A stretch of DNA of 64,000 nt, taken from contig NZ_CP160680.1 of the NCBI RefSeq assembly GCF_040784935.1, forward strand, positions 7,421,802 through 7,485,801. Reading direction: 5' to 3'. The notes beneath the pieces are model-generated. The model saw only the letters and a program-made list of their open reading frames with translations. It ran no database searches and had not been told where the DNA came from. The DNA comes from Lewinella sp. LCG006 (GTDB taxonomy: Bacteria; Bacteroidota; Bacteroidia; Chitinophagales; Saprospiraceae). Below, one piece after another: positions 34,615 through 43,643 of the stretch (position 1 is its first letter; each line of letters begins with the position of its first letter). The position numbers and the translations under genes were made by a program.

Positions 34615-36276
34615 ATGAAACCTCTCTACCTATCCCTCATTTTTTTCACATGCGTTCTTTCCCCTAGCCACGCACAAGTTGTAGACTCCACTTTTGGCGA
34701 GCCCAATTCTTTTGTGTCAGGTGGTTATGTTCCTGGTATGACAGGAAATGATTTTTCAGAAAGAGAGGATCGAGCGTACGTAATGCTTTTTTCAGACGAC
34801 GGCAAAATTATTATGGCGGGTCACACTGCTGGCGAAAATGATAGTGACTTTGCCTTTACACGTATGCTGGACAATGGTCAGTATGATCAAGAGGCAGGAC
34901 CAGACGGTAAGGTACGGTTAGACTTGGGCTTGCAACACGATTCCTGCCTGGCCGCCGTCCGCTACGGCCCCGATCAAATGCTGATGGGAGGCAGTGGGGA
35001 GCAAGCAGGAGAAGCCGGTTTTTCTGCCTTATTGATCAAAACGGATTTTGACGGCCAGCTCATTAGCAGCTTTGGAACGGAGGGAAAAGTATTTCTGAAC
35101 TTACCGGGGCAACACGAGATGATTACTCGCCTGCATCCGCTTCCGGATGGTAAGATTATGGTTGCGGGCAATGTCTTCTTCGGCCCTTCCTATCCTTATC
35201 CCGATTCTACCTCCATTTTTGTCGGCCGCTTATTGGAAAATGGCAGCGTAGACAGCAGCTTTGGAACTAACGGGTTTATCTACAAAAACCGCTACGCCTG
35301 CCCCTCCAGCATCCTGGGCGATCTGGTGTTTTATCCCGATGGTGCATTCCTTCTTACTGCGGAAACCTATAATCCTTATCCTGGACTCCAATATCCAGAA
35401 GGCCCTTGTGAAACCAGTATATACGTATCACGCTATTTACCAGATGGAGCAATTGATCTAGCTTTTGGAGAAGCCGGCACAACCGATGTGACTACAACAG
35501 CAGGCTGGGCAAAGGCACTGGGCATTTATGAAGATGGCAAGATTGTTGTAGCAGGATTAACATCTGATGGTTTGACAATGCCAAATTACACTACAGTTGC
35601 CAGGCTACTACCGGATGGCAGCCTCGACAGTACTTTTGCCAATAATGGTGTTTTTAAGGAATTTATATTTAGTCCTGATATTGATCCGGCCAATCCTGTA
35701 GACCTGGTGGTGCGGGGAGAGGAGGTTTTGGTGGGCTTTAGTGCAACCGAGTATAGAGGTTATTTCTCTTTTGGTGCCCTTTACTTAACCAATGAGGGGC
35801 AACGGAAACCTAATTTCGGCAACAATGGTTTATTGACCTATCACAGCATTTATCCTGCGACAAGGTATCGCATAAAAGAATTACGGTTATCAGAAGATCA
35901 ACAAAGCCTGTATTTTGTTGGCAGCTATCGGAAGCTTATCCATTTTGATAATATGTTTATCTGCAAACTAGATATTAGTGACCAAACAGTGGCTACAGAC
36001 GCTGGCTTGTACAACATCCAGGCAGCCCAGCTCTACCCCAATCCACTAAAAGCGGGAGAAGTACTGCATATTGAATTGCCTGGCCTTGGTGAAACAAGTG
36101 GTGACTTACTCCTTCAGGTATACGACAGTAGAGGCTCGCTGGTGATGCACCAGAAAACAGATGCCTATGCCTTAGCTGTAGGTCTTTCCTTGCCAGTACG
36201 CAGCCAGGGCGTTTATTTTGTTGAGGTATCCAATGAGGAGGGGCGGTATTTTGGTAAGGTGCTGGTGTTGGACTAA
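34615..36276 (+). CDS. Delta-60 repeat T9SS protein, tandem copy 1
   Basis: 553 residues. Signal peptide MKPLYLSLIFFTCVLSPSHA. About seven delta-60 repeats (e.g. RLLENGSVDSSFGTNGFIYK, RYLPDGAIDLAFGEAG, RLLPDGSLDSTFANNGVFKE with ILPDGKI-type strands such as HPLPDGKIMVAGN), predicted to form a beta-propeller. The end (AAQLYPNPLKAGEVLHIELP, SQGVYFVEVSNEEG) is a type A T9SS sorting domain. First of three tandem paralogues separated by only 11 bp, so probably one operon. The 290 bp before it hold no clear gene. Function unknown; exposed or released protein. Confidence 0.85.
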   Translation: MKPLYLSLIFFTCVLSPSHAQVVDSTFGEPNSFVSGGYVPGMTGNDFSEREDRAYVMLFSDDGKIIMAGHTAGENDSDFAFTRMLDNGQYDQEAGPDGKVRLDLGLQHDSCLAAVRYGPDQMLMGGSGEQAGEAGFSALLIKTDFDGQLISSFGTEGKVFLNLPGQHEMITRLHPLPDGKIMVAGNVFFGPSYPYPDSTSIFVGRLLENGSVDSSFGTNGFIYKNRYACPSSILGDLVFYPDGAFLLTAETYNPYPGLQYPEGPCETSIYVSRYLPDGAIDLAFGEAGTTDVTTTAGWAKALGIYEDGKIVVAGLTSDGLTMPNYTTVARLLPDGSLDSTFANNGVFKEFIFSPDIDPANPVDLVVRGEEVLVGFSATEYRGYFSFGALYLTNEGQRKPNFGNNGLLTYHSIYPATRYRIKELRLSEDQQSLYFVGSYRKLIHFDNMFICKLDISDQTVATDAGLYNIQAAQLYPNPLKAGEVLHIELPGLGETSGDLLLQVYDSRGSLVMHQKTDAYALAVGLSLPVRSQGVYFVEVSNEEGRYFGKVLVLD

Positions 36277-36287
36277 AAACAATAGCT

Positions 36288-37940
36288 ATGAAACCTCTCT
36301 ACCTATTCCTCATTTTTTCGATCTACATTCTTTCCCCCTGCTACACTCAGGTTGTAGACTCCACTTTTGGGGAGCCTAATTCTTTTTCACCAGGCCAGAA
36401 TGTCTACGGAGTAACCGCCAGCGATTTTTCCGATAGAAAGGACAAGGCCTATTCGATGCTTTTTTTAGACGACGGAAAAATCATCATGGCCGGGCATACG
36501 GCCGGTGAAGAAGAAAGTGATTTTGCCTTTACCCGCTTGCTCGCCAATGGGCAATACGACCAGGATTTTGGCCCGGATGGCAAAATACAACTGGACTTAG
36601 GCTTACAACGCGATTCCTGTCTGGCGGCTGTTCGCTACGGCTCCGATCAAATGCTGATGGGAGGCAGTGCGGAACAAGCCGGAGAAGCCGGTTTTTCTGC
36701 CTTATTGATCAAAACGGATTTTGACGGCCAGCTCAATAGCAGCTTTGGAACGGAGGGAAAAGTATTTCTGAACTTACCGGGGCAACACGAGATGATCACC
36801 CGCCTGCATCCGCTTCCGGATGGTAAGATTATGGTTGCGGGCAATGTCTTCTACGGCCCTTCCTATCCTTACCCCGATTCTACCTCCATTTTTGTCGGCC
36901 GCTTATTGGAAAATGGCAGTGTAGACGAGAGCTTTGGGAACAATGGGTTCATCTACAAAACCCGCACTGGATGTCCCTCCAGCATCCTGGGCGATCTAGT
37001 GGTGTATCCCGATGGTGCATTCCTCCTTACTGCGGAGACCTATTCTCCTTATCCTGGAATACTGAATCCTTTTGGTCTTTGTGAACCCACCATTTACGTA
37101 TCGCGCTTTTTGCCAGATGGAGCCGTTGATACTGCTTTTGGAGAAGCCGGCACAACCGATGTGACTACAACAGGAGGGTGGGCAAAGGCACTGGGTATTT
37201 ATGAAGATGGAAAAATCATCGTAGCAGGATTAACATCTGATGGTTTGACAATGCCAAATTACACTACAATTGCCAGGCTACTACCGGATGGCACCCTCGA
37301 CAGTACCTTTGCTGACCAAGGTGTTTTTAGAGAACCTCTAAATCAGTCGGGCCTTTTTCTGTTAAATCCCATAGACCTGATTATTCAAGGCGATGAAATG
37401 TTTGTAGGCTTTAGTTCAGAGAACCATATAGGTTTAAAGTCATTTGGTGTTCTTTGCTTAAACAATGAGGGGCAGCGCAGTACCAATTTTGGAGGAGATG
37501 GTGTTTTTACTTATCACAATATTTATGGTTGGGGCTTATGTGAAGTTAACCAAATACAATTATCAGCAGACCAGCAAAGCTTATATTTTACGGGCGGCAG
37601 TAAATACCAAAGTGACATGTTTATCTGCAAACTAAATATCAGCGACCAAACAGTGGCTACAGATGCTGGCTTGTACAACATCCAAGCAGCTCAGCTCTAC
37701 CCCAATCCACTAACAGCGGGAGAGGTACTGCACATTGAATTGCCTGGCCTTAGTGAAACAAGTGGTGACTTACTCCTTCAGGTATACGACAGTAGAGGCT
37801 CGCTGGTGATGTACCAGAAAACAGATGCCTATGCCTTAGCCGCAGGCCTTTCCTTGCCAGTACGCAGCCAGGGCGTTTATTTTGTTGAGGTATCCAATGA
37901 GGAGGGGCGGTATGTTGGGAAGGTGCTGGTACAGGACTAA
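36288..37940 (+). CDS. Delta-60 repeat T9SS protein, tandem copy 2
   Basis: 550 residues, closely related to its two neighbours. The signal peptide differs (MKPLYLFLIFSIYILSPCYT). From SDFSDRKDKAYSMLFLDDGK to about residue 190 it is almost identical to copy 3, while the segment FREPLNQSGLFLLNPIDLII is unlike both others. Delta-60 repeats and the type A T9SS tail are as in copy 1. The spacer to copy 3 repeats the spacer from copy 1 to 2 (TAAAAACAATAGCT), so the unit of duplication was gene plus spacer. Confidence 0.85.
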   Translation: MKPLYLFLIFSIYILSPCYTQVVDSTFGEPNSFSPGQNVYGVTASDFSDRKDKAYSMLFLDDGKIIMAGHTAGEEESDFAFTRLLANGQYDQDFGPDGKIQLDLGLQRDSCLAAVRYGSDQMLMGGSAEQAGEAGFSALLIKTDFDGQLNSSFGTEGKVFLNLPGQHEMITRLHPLPDGKIMVAGNVFYGPSYPYPDSTSIFVGRLLENGSVDESFGNNGFIYKTRTGCPSSILGDLVVYPDGAFLLTAETYSPYPGILNPFGLCEPTIYVSRFLPDGAVDTAFGEAGTTDVTTTGGWAKALGIYEDGKIIVAGLTSDGLTMPNYTTIARLLPDGTLDSTFADQGVFREPLNQSGLFLLNPIDLIIQGDEMFVGFSSENHIGLKSFGVLCLNNEGQRSTNFGGDGVFTYHNIYGWGLCEVNQIQLSADQQSLYFTGGSKYQSDMFICKLNISDQTVATDAGLYNIQAAQLYPNPLTAGEVLHIELPGLSETSGDLLLQVYDSRGSLVMYQKTDAYALAAGLSLPVRSQGVYFVEVSNEEGRYVGKVLVQD

Positions 37941-37951
37941 AAACAATAGCT

Positions 37952-39589
37952 ATGAAACCTCTCTACCTATCCCTCATTTTTTTCACATGCGTTCTTTCCC
38001 CTAGCCACGCCCAAATTGTAGACTCCACTTTTGGCGAACCGTATTCTTTTTCACCAGGTCAGTATTTTTACGGAGTAACCGCCAGCGATTTTTCCGATAG
38101 AAAGGACAAGGCCTATTCGATGCTTTTTTTAGACGACGGCAAAATCATCATGGCCGGGCACACGGCCGGTGAAGAAGAAAGTGATTTTGCCTTTACCCGC
38201 TTGCTCGCCAATGGGCAATACGACCAGGATTTTGGCCCAGATGGCAAAATACAACTGGACTTAGGCTTACAACGCGATTCCTGCCTGGCGGCTGTTCGCT
38301 ACGGCTCCGATCAAATGCTGATGGGAGGCAGTGCGGAACAAGCCGGAGAAGCCGGTTTTTCTGCCTTATTGATCAAAACGGATTTTGACGGCCAACTCAT
38401 TAGCAGCTTTGGAGAGGAGGGAAAACTATTTCTGGACTTACCGGGGCAACACGAGATGATCACCCGCCTGCATCCGCTTCCGGATGGTAAGATTATGGTT
38501 GCGGGCAATGTCTACTTCGGCCCTTCCTATCTTTATCCTGATTCTACCTCCATTTTTGTCGGCCGCTTATTCGAAGACGGCAGCGTAGACGAGAGCTTTG
38601 GGAACAATGGATTCGTTTACAAAAGTCGCTATGGATGTCCCTCCAGCATCCTGGGCGATCTGGTGTTTTATCCCGATGGCGCATTCCTTCTTACTGCGGA
38701 GACCTATTTTCCTTATCCCGGAAGCCTGGATCCTATAGGGGCTTGTGAACCCACCATATATGTATCGCGCTTTTTGCCAGATGGAGCCCTTGATACTACT
38801 TTTGGAGAAGCCGGCACAACCGATGTGACTACAACAGCAGGCTGGGCAAAGGCACTGGGCATTTATGAAGATGGCAAGATTGTAGTAGCAGGATTAATAT
38901 CTGATGGTTTGACAATGCCAATTTATACTACAGTTGCCAGGCTCCTACCGGACGGCACCCTCGACAGCACTTTTGCCAATGATGGTGTTTTTAGGGAATT
39001 TATTCATGCCGGTGATATTGATCCGGCCAATCCTGTAGACCTAGTGGTGCGGGGAGATGAGGTTTTGGTGGGCTTTAGTGCAACCCTTTCTTTTGGTGTG
39101 CTTTGTTTAAATAGTGAGGGGCAACGCAATACCAATTTTGGAGGGGATGGTGTATTTACTTATCACAATATTTATGGCTGGGGTACAAATAAAATTAACC
39201 AAATACAATTATCAGCAGACCAGCAAAGCTTATATTTTACGGGCAGTTATAAGTACCAAAGTGATATGCTCATTTGCAAACTAAATATAAGTGATAACAT
39301 GGTGGCTGTGGACGCTGATCTCTACAACATCCAGGTAGCCCAGCTCTACCCCAATCCACTAACAGCGGGAGAGGTACTGCACATTGAATTGCCTGGCCTT
39401 AGTGAAACAAGTGGTGACTTACTCCTTCAGGTATACGACAGTAGAGGCTCGCTGGTGATGCACCAGAAAACAGATGCCTATGCCTTAGCCGCAGGTCTTT
39501 CCTTGCCAGTACGCAGCCAGGGCGTTTATTTTGTTGAGGTATCCAATGAGGAGGGGCGTTATTTTGGTAAGGTGCTGGTGTTGGACTAA
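37952..39589 (+). CDS. Delta-60 repeat T9SS protein, tandem copy 3
   Basis: 545 residues. Signal peptide as in copy 1 (MKPLYLSLIFFTCVLSPSHA), the next 150 residues as in copy 2, the segment DIDPANPVDLVVRGDEVLVG as in copy 1, and FGGDGVFTYHNIYGWG as in copy 2. This mosaic shows exchange or gene conversion among the three. Slightly shorter because of a gap after VGFSATLSFG. Same repeats and T9SS tail. No terminator with a T tract is seen after the stop. Confidence 0.85.
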   Translation: MKPLYLSLIFFTCVLSPSHAQIVDSTFGEPYSFSPGQYFYGVTASDFSDRKDKAYSMLFLDDGKIIMAGHTAGEEESDFAFTRLLANGQYDQDFGPDGKIQLDLGLQRDSCLAAVRYGSDQMLMGGSAEQAGEAGFSALLIKTDFDGQLISSFGEEGKLFLDLPGQHEMITRLHPLPDGKIMVAGNVYFGPSYLYPDSTSIFVGRLFEDGSVDESFGNNGFVYKSRYGCPSSILGDLVFYPDGAFLLTAETYFPYPGSLDPIGACEPTIYVSRFLPDGALDTTFGEAGTTDVTTTAGWAKALGIYEDGKIVVAGLISDGLTMPIYTTVARLLPDGTLDSTFANDGVFREFIHAGDIDPANPVDLVVRGDEVLVGFSATLSFGVLCLNSEGQRNTNFGGDGVFTYHNIYGWGTNKINQIQLSADQQSLYFTGSYKYQSDMLICKLNISDNMVAVDADLYNIQVAQLYPNPLTAGEVLHIELPGLSETSGDLLLQVYDSRGSLVMHQKTDAYALAAGLSLPVRSQGVYFVEVSNEEGRYFGKVLVLD

Positions 39590-39695
39590 AAAACATTTTA
39601 TACGCAATCTACAAGCAGCCTTCTCTGGGCAAAAAACTGTACAATTCCGTGTTTTTGTGCTTTAGTGGCTAAAAAACCCTCCGTGTCTCCGTACC

Positions 39696-39728
39696 CCTGC
39701 CTGCAAGGCCAGCTTGCTGGCAGGCAGG
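39696..39728. repeat. Short GC-rich palindrome
   Basis: CCTGCCTGC/GCAGGCAGG arms with an inner CCAGC/GCTGG, in the 280-bp gap between the triplicated genes and the Fe-S gene. No T tract. Related small palindromes of TCTGCCAAGGCAGA type occur near 34578. Confidence 0.45.
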
Positions 39729-39869
39729 TCCGCGGCAAATTAATTTTGGAGCGTTTGCCCTAATTACAGGACACCCACCCCCAAAACCTCAAATAATCTT
39801 TTTATCTTCAAAAATGTTTCCCTTAAGTGCCGTTTTATAGCATAAAAAGCAGCACAAAATCTAACTAAC

Positions 39870-40316
39870 ATGCCTGATAAAAACATCACTAAAGAATACA
39901 GCAACGGAGAAATCACCATTGTCTGGCAACCAGGGATATGTGCCCACTCTGAACGGTGCTGGAACAAAGAAAAAGGTGGACTACCTGCCGTATTCAACCC
40001 TAACAAGCGCCCCTGGATTGATCCTGAAGGAGCTAGCAGCGAACAGATCATGCAACACATTGACCGCTGCCCCAGCGGTGCTTTGAGTTACTACCGCAAC
40101 GATAAAGCTGAAGCTGGCACTACCAAAAGTGACCGTGCTCCCCACATCACGGTCTCCGCCAATGGACCACTGGTGATCAAAGGCCCAGCCAAAATCGAAT
40201 TGCTTGATGGCAGTACCAAAGAGATGGATAAAACCGCCCTCTGCCGCTGTGGTGCTTCCAACAACAAGCCTTTCTGTGATGGCAGCCACCATAAAATCAA
40301 TTTCCAAGACGCTTAA
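39870..40316 (+). CDS. Fe-S protein: divergent 4Fe-4S (YjdI-type) domain fused to a CDGSH domain
   Basis: 148 residues, cytoplasmic. Residues about 1-70 match the Fer4_19/YjdI domain (ITIVWQPGICAHSERCWNKE, with C in PGICAHSERC and later HIDRCPSGALSYYR). Residues about 88-145 are a CDGSH (mitoNEET-type) domain: GPLVIKGPAKIELLDG, ALCRCGASNNKPFCDGSH gives the 3Cys-1His ligands of a 2Fe-2S cluster. E. coli has YjdI as a single domain next to the GNAT protein YjdJ; here the next gene is also a small GNAT protein 9 bp away. Redox or iron-sensing role is inferred. Confidence 0.88.
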   Translation: MPDKNITKEYSNGEITIVWQPGICAHSERCWNKEKGGLPAVFNPNKRPWIDPEGASSEQIMQHIDRCPSGALSYYRNDKAEAGTTKSDRAPHITVSANGPLVIKGPAKIELLDGSTKEMDKTALCRCGASNNKPFCDGSHHKINFQDA

Positions 40317-40325
40317 TAGATCAAC

Positions 40326-40616
40326 ATGGAAGATTTAAATATCCAATTAGAAGAAGAGGAAACCCGCGGCCGTGTTTTCATGGAGGAGCGTAGAGAACTA
40401 CTAGCTGAAATGACCTACTCCAAAGCTGGCGACAGTCTACTCATCATCGACCATACTTACGTCGCGGAATCCCTAAAAGGCCAAGGGATTGGCCGCCTCT
40501 TGCTAGATGTGATTGTAGCCATGACGCGCCGACAAGGAAAGAAAATCATTCCGCTTTGTCCTTTCGCGAAAAGTGTCTTTGACAAGGATCCGAGTATTAG
40601 AGATGTGTTGAAATAA
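40326..40616 (+). CDS. Small GNAT-type N-acetyltransferase (YjdJ/NATD1-like)
   Basis: 96 residues. Core GNAT motif A is LIIDHTYVAESLKGQGIGRL with the acetyl-CoA loop KGQGIGRLLLD, followed by RQGKKIIPLCPFAKSVFDKD, the hallmark of the small Gcn5-related NATD1/YjdJ group. It starts 9 bp after the Fe-S gene and surely shares its transcript; the same gene pair exists as yjdI-yjdJ in enterobacteria. Substrate unknown. Confidence 0.87.
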   Translation: MEDLNIQLEEEETRGRVFMEERRELLAEMTYSKAGDSLLIIDHTYVAESLKGQGIGRLLLDVIVAMTRRQGKKIIPLCPFAKSVFDKDPSIRDVLK

Positions 40617-40646
40617 AATAAAAAAGAAATATCTCAACTATATGCT

Positions 40647-40654
40647 TACCTTTG
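40647..40654 (+). promoter_or_regulatory. -7 box TACCTTTG upstream of the DEAD-box helicase
   Basis: TAnnTTTG match that would give a leader of about 195 nt to the ATG at 40853. Long leaders are usual for cold-inducible helicase mRNAs. The leader has no other visible gene. Confidence 0.5.
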
Positions 40655-40852
40655 TCGTTTACAACATGGTTCTCTGACAATTTGTGAGATTGCGTATCAG
40701 GGAAAAATTACTTTAACAAACAAGTTCGCGGCCAACAAAATCCGGCCCAACTTTCAATACTTTTCCCTACGGTTTGTCAACCCTACCTCAACGGGCAACT
40801 TCTCCAGCCGATAAGACTTCAGCGTAAAGGTATTGAGCCATTTTAACGATAA

Positions 40853-42142
40853 ATGACATTTAATTCATTGGGGATTATTGACCCCATCCTGCGTGCCCTT
40901 GAAGTAAAAGGGTACACCAAGCCTACTCCAATCCAGGAGCAGTCAATTCCAATTTTACTTAAAGGAAAGGATTTATTGGGTTGTGCCCAAACCGGCACTG
41001 GTAAAACAGCCGCTTTCGCCATTCCGATTATTCAACAACTTTGTGAAGCTAATCTTGATGGCCCTTACGTCATCAAAGCACTCGTAGTAGCTCCTACCCG
41101 CGAACTCGCGATCCAGATCAATGACAGCTTTCAGGATTACGCCAAATTTACCGACTTACGCAGCACCGTTATTTTTGGTGGGGTAAAACAAGGTAAGCAA
41201 GTAGATATCCTGAAGAAAGGCGTAGATATTTTGGTAGCTACCCCGGGACGACTACTCGACTTAATGAACCAGGGCTTCATTAGCCTCCGCGACGTGGAAT
41301 ACGTAGTACTGGACGAAGCTGACCACATGCTTGACATGGGCTTCATTCACGACATCAAAAAAATCGTAGCAAAGTTGCCCGAGAAGCGGCAATCCCTCTT
41401 CTTTTCGGCTACAATGCCTCCGGCCATTATGGAATTGTCCAGTAAAATATTGGGTAACCCAGAAAAAGTGACCATCAAGCCTCAGCAGGCTACTGCCGAA
41501 AAGGTAGGCCAGGCTTTGTACTACGTCGATAAAAAGCAGAAGCGCAAATTGCTCCATCACTTGATCGTAGAAGAAAAAATGGAATCCGTTTTGGTCTTCT
41601 CTCGTACCAAGCATGGCGCCAATCGGATTGTGAAAGATCTCAACAGTGACGGTATTGGAGCGGCTGCTATTCACGGTAACAAGTCGCAAACTGCTCGGCA
41701 GAAAGCACTACAGGAATTTCGCGACGGCGACCTGCAAGTATTGGTTGCTACCGATATTGCCGCCCGTGGCATTGATGTGGACGAACTGGCCTTTGTCATC
41801 AATTTTGACTTGCCTAACGTGCCAGAGACTTACGTTCACCGTATTGGTCGTACCGGACGTGCCCAAGCCAGCGGAATTGCAATTTCCTTTTGTGATCAGG
41901 AAGAAAGAGCTTACTTACGCGACATTCAGCGCTTGATCAAGCAAGATGTTCCGGTTGTAGAAGATCACCCTTACCCTGATGATGGAACCAGAGTAGTGAC
42001 TGAAAATTCCTCTTCTTCCCAACAGCAGCGTTCACGCAGCAACGGAGGAAACAACAATCGCCGTCGCGGACCAGGTAATAGTTCCTCATCAGGCAGCCGA
42101 TCTGGGGGAGGAAACCGCCGGAGGTTCTCTAGTTCAAGGTAG
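40853..42142 (+). CDS. DEAD-box ATP-dependent RNA helicase (RhlE-like)
   Basis: 429 residues. Q motif ([20 protein letters not shown]), motif [11 protein letters not shown], Ia PTRELA, II DEAD in [19 protein letters not shown] in [39 protein letters not shown] and [11 protein letters not shown] are all intact. The C-terminal 45 residues are a low-complexity S/R/G/N-rich tail typical of RhlE-type proteins, used for RNA contact. It remodels ribosomal or messenger RNA. A strong terminator follows. Confidence 0.95.
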   Translation: MTFNSLGIIDPILRALEVKGYTKPTPIQEQSIPILLKGKDLLGCAQTGTGKTAAFAIPIIQQLCEANLDGPYVIKALVVAPTRELAIQINDSFQDYAKFTDLRSTVIFGGVKQGKQVDILKKGVDILVATPGRLLDLMNQGFISLRDVEYVVLDEADHMLDMGFIHDIKKIVAKLPEKRQSLFFSATMPPAIMELSSKILGNPEKVTIKPQQATAEKVGQALYYVDKKQKRKLLHHLIVEEKMESVLVFSRTKHGANRIVKDLNSDGIGAAAIHGNKSQTARQKALQEFRDGDLQVLVATDIAARGIDVDELAFVINFDLPNVPETYVHRIGRTGRAQASGIAISFCDQEERAYLRDIQRLIKQDVPVVEDHPYPDDGTRVVTENSSSSQQQRSRSNGGNNNRRRGPGNSSSSGSRSGGGNRRRFSSSR

Positions 42143-42168
42143 TTTTGTAAAAACCATTTCTGTAACAG

Positions 42169-42208
42169 AAAACAGGGCAGGTACTTCGCGGTGCTTGCCC
42201 TGTTTTGT
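42169..42208 (+). terminator. Terminator of the helicase gene
   Basis: 11-bp arms AAAACAGGGCA/TGCCCTGTTTT around a 16-nt loop, continuing into TTTTGTTT; usable for the convergent ybaK-like gene on the other strand too. Confidence 0.8.
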
Positions 42209-42256
42209 TTACCTCAGAAGCCTCTTGATTGGTATTCGTCTTTACTCACCAGCATA

Positions 42257-42715
42257 TCAAAACAGCGTCCAGCCAAAGGTGGTCTGCAATGATTGCGGAT
42301 TCGCCCCGAAAAGGACGCCCCGTTTCCCTGCATTAATGAGGATTTCATCGTACGAAAGTGCTTTGCGACTCAAGTAGATCGGTAGTGCTTTTTTAGTCCC
42401 TAAGGGGGAACAGCCCCCTCTTAGGTACCCCGTTAGTGCAAGCAATTCCTTCACAGCTACCAGTGCTACCTTTTTATTGCCACTGGTCTGGGCAGCATGC
42501 TTTAAATCGAGGTGCTCATCGCCACCAATGACGCACATAAACGGACCTGTCTGCTCCCCTTTGCACACCAAGGTCTTAAACACTTGCCCCAGACTTAACC
42601 CATTGTCCGTAGCGATTTTTGCCACGTCCAGATTATCCGGATCATAGGTATAGGTAATCAATCGATAAGGGATTTGCTCCTGATCGAGTATTCTTACTGC
42701 ATTTGTTTTTGCCAT
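42257..42715 (-). CDS. ybaK: Cys-tRNA(Pro)/Cys-tRNA(Cys) deacylase YbaK/EbsC
   Basis: 152 residues. MAKTNAVRILDQEQIPYRLI, then VFKTLVCKGEQTG (the catalytic-site lysine in FKTLV), GGDEHLDLKHAAQ, and TGYLRGGCSPLGTKKALPIY are the conserved YbaK pieces, including the GxxSPxG loop. It removes cysteine wrongly charged to tRNA(Pro). It is divergent from pyrF, with 48 bp between the start codons. Confidence 0.92.
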   Translation of the reverse strand: MAKTNAVRILDQEQIPYRLITYTYDPDNLDVAKIATDNGLSLGQVFKTLVCKGEQTGPFMCVIGGDEHLDLKHAAQTSGNKKVALVAVKELLALTGYLRGGCSPLGTKKALPIYLSRKALSYDEILINAGKRGVLFGANPQSLQTTFGWTLF

Positions 42716-42738
42716 CGGGTTTTGTTTTTCAAAGTTCC

Positions 42739-42746
42739 TATCTTTG
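42739..42746 (+). promoter_or_regulatory. -7 box TATCTTTG of pyrF
   Basis: TAnnTTTG, with TTG 14 nt upstream (42722-42724) and 17 nt before the pyrF ATG at 42764. The box argues against the longer pyrF frame. Confidence 0.6.
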
Positions 42747-42763
42747 CGGCAAATTTAACTACC

Positions 42764-43582
42764 ATGGATCGTAAAGCCTTGTTTCAGCTCATCAAAGAAC
42801 GAAAATCCTTCCTTTGTGTCGGCCTGGACCCCGACCCGGCCAGACTACCAAAACACCTGGGAGAAGGCCCCACCGCGGTCTATCGATTCAACCAGCAAAT
42901 CGTGGATGCGACCCGCGACTTGTGTGTGGCTTACAAACCTAACACTGCTTTTTATGAAGCGATGGGACCACAAGGCTGGGAGGTACTCCACGCTACCCTG
43001 GAATACATTGGCGATGATCACCTCAAAATTGCTGATGCCAAACGGGGAGACATTGGCAATACCTCTCGGATGTACGCTCAGACCTTCTTTGAGACCCTTC
43101 ACGCCGATGCGGTCACCGTAGCGCCTTACATGGGGGAAGATTCGGTAAAACCATTCCTCGATTTTCCGGAAAAATGGGTAATTCTGTTAGCGCTTACGAG
43201 CAATACAGGTAGCGAAGACTTTCAGTTCACTCCTCAAGAAAACGGACAGCCGCTATACGCGAAACTAATGACCAAAGCCCAGGAATGGGCCAGCCCCGAC
43301 GAGCTGATGTTCGTCTGTGGTGCTACTCACCCGGAAAAATTCCGTGAGCTGCGCCAATTGGCACCCGATAGCTTTTTCCTCGTTCCTGGTATTGGTGCGC
43401 AAGGAGGAGATTTGGCCGCTGTTGCCCGTCATAGTATGAATGATCATTGCGGCTTGCTCGTCAATTCTTCTCGCGGCATTATTTATGCTGGACAAGGTGA
43501 AGATTTTGCGGAAGCAGCCCGTAAAGCCGCTCAGGAATTACAACAACAAATGGTCAGTGCATTAGCTACCTATCTCCCTTAA
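42764..43582 (+). CDS. pyrF: Orotidine 5'-phosphate decarboxylase (type 2)
   Basis: 272 residues from the ATG at 42764 (MDRKALFQLIKERKSFLCVG); the upstream frame overlaps the promoter and ybaK. FLCVGLDPD, YKPNTAFYEA, LKIADAKRGDIGNTSRMYA (catalytic D-x-K-x-x-D), LTSNTGSEDFQ and FLVPGIGAQGGDL are intact. The length and the DAKRGDIGNT form fit the longer type-2 (mycobacterial-like) family usual in Bacteroidota. Last step of UMP synthesis. Confidence 0.95.
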   Translation: MDRKALFQLIKERKSFLCVGLDPDPARLPKHLGEGPTAVYRFNQQIVDATRDLCVAYKPNTAFYEAMGPQGWEVLHATLEYIGDDHLKIADAKRGDIGNTSRMYAQTFFETLHADAVTVAPYMGEDSVKPFLDFPEKWVILLALTSNTGSEDFQFTPQENGQPLYAKLMTKAQEWASPDELMFVCGATHPEKFRELRQLAPDSFFLVPGIGAQGGDLAAVARHSMNDHCGLLVNSSRGIIYAGQGEDFAEAARKAAQELQQQMVSALATYLP

Positions 43583-43643
43583 ACGCGTATCTTTACTGAG
43601 ATTTAAGCGTCTAAACAAGCACTTTCCTAACAAACACAACAAC

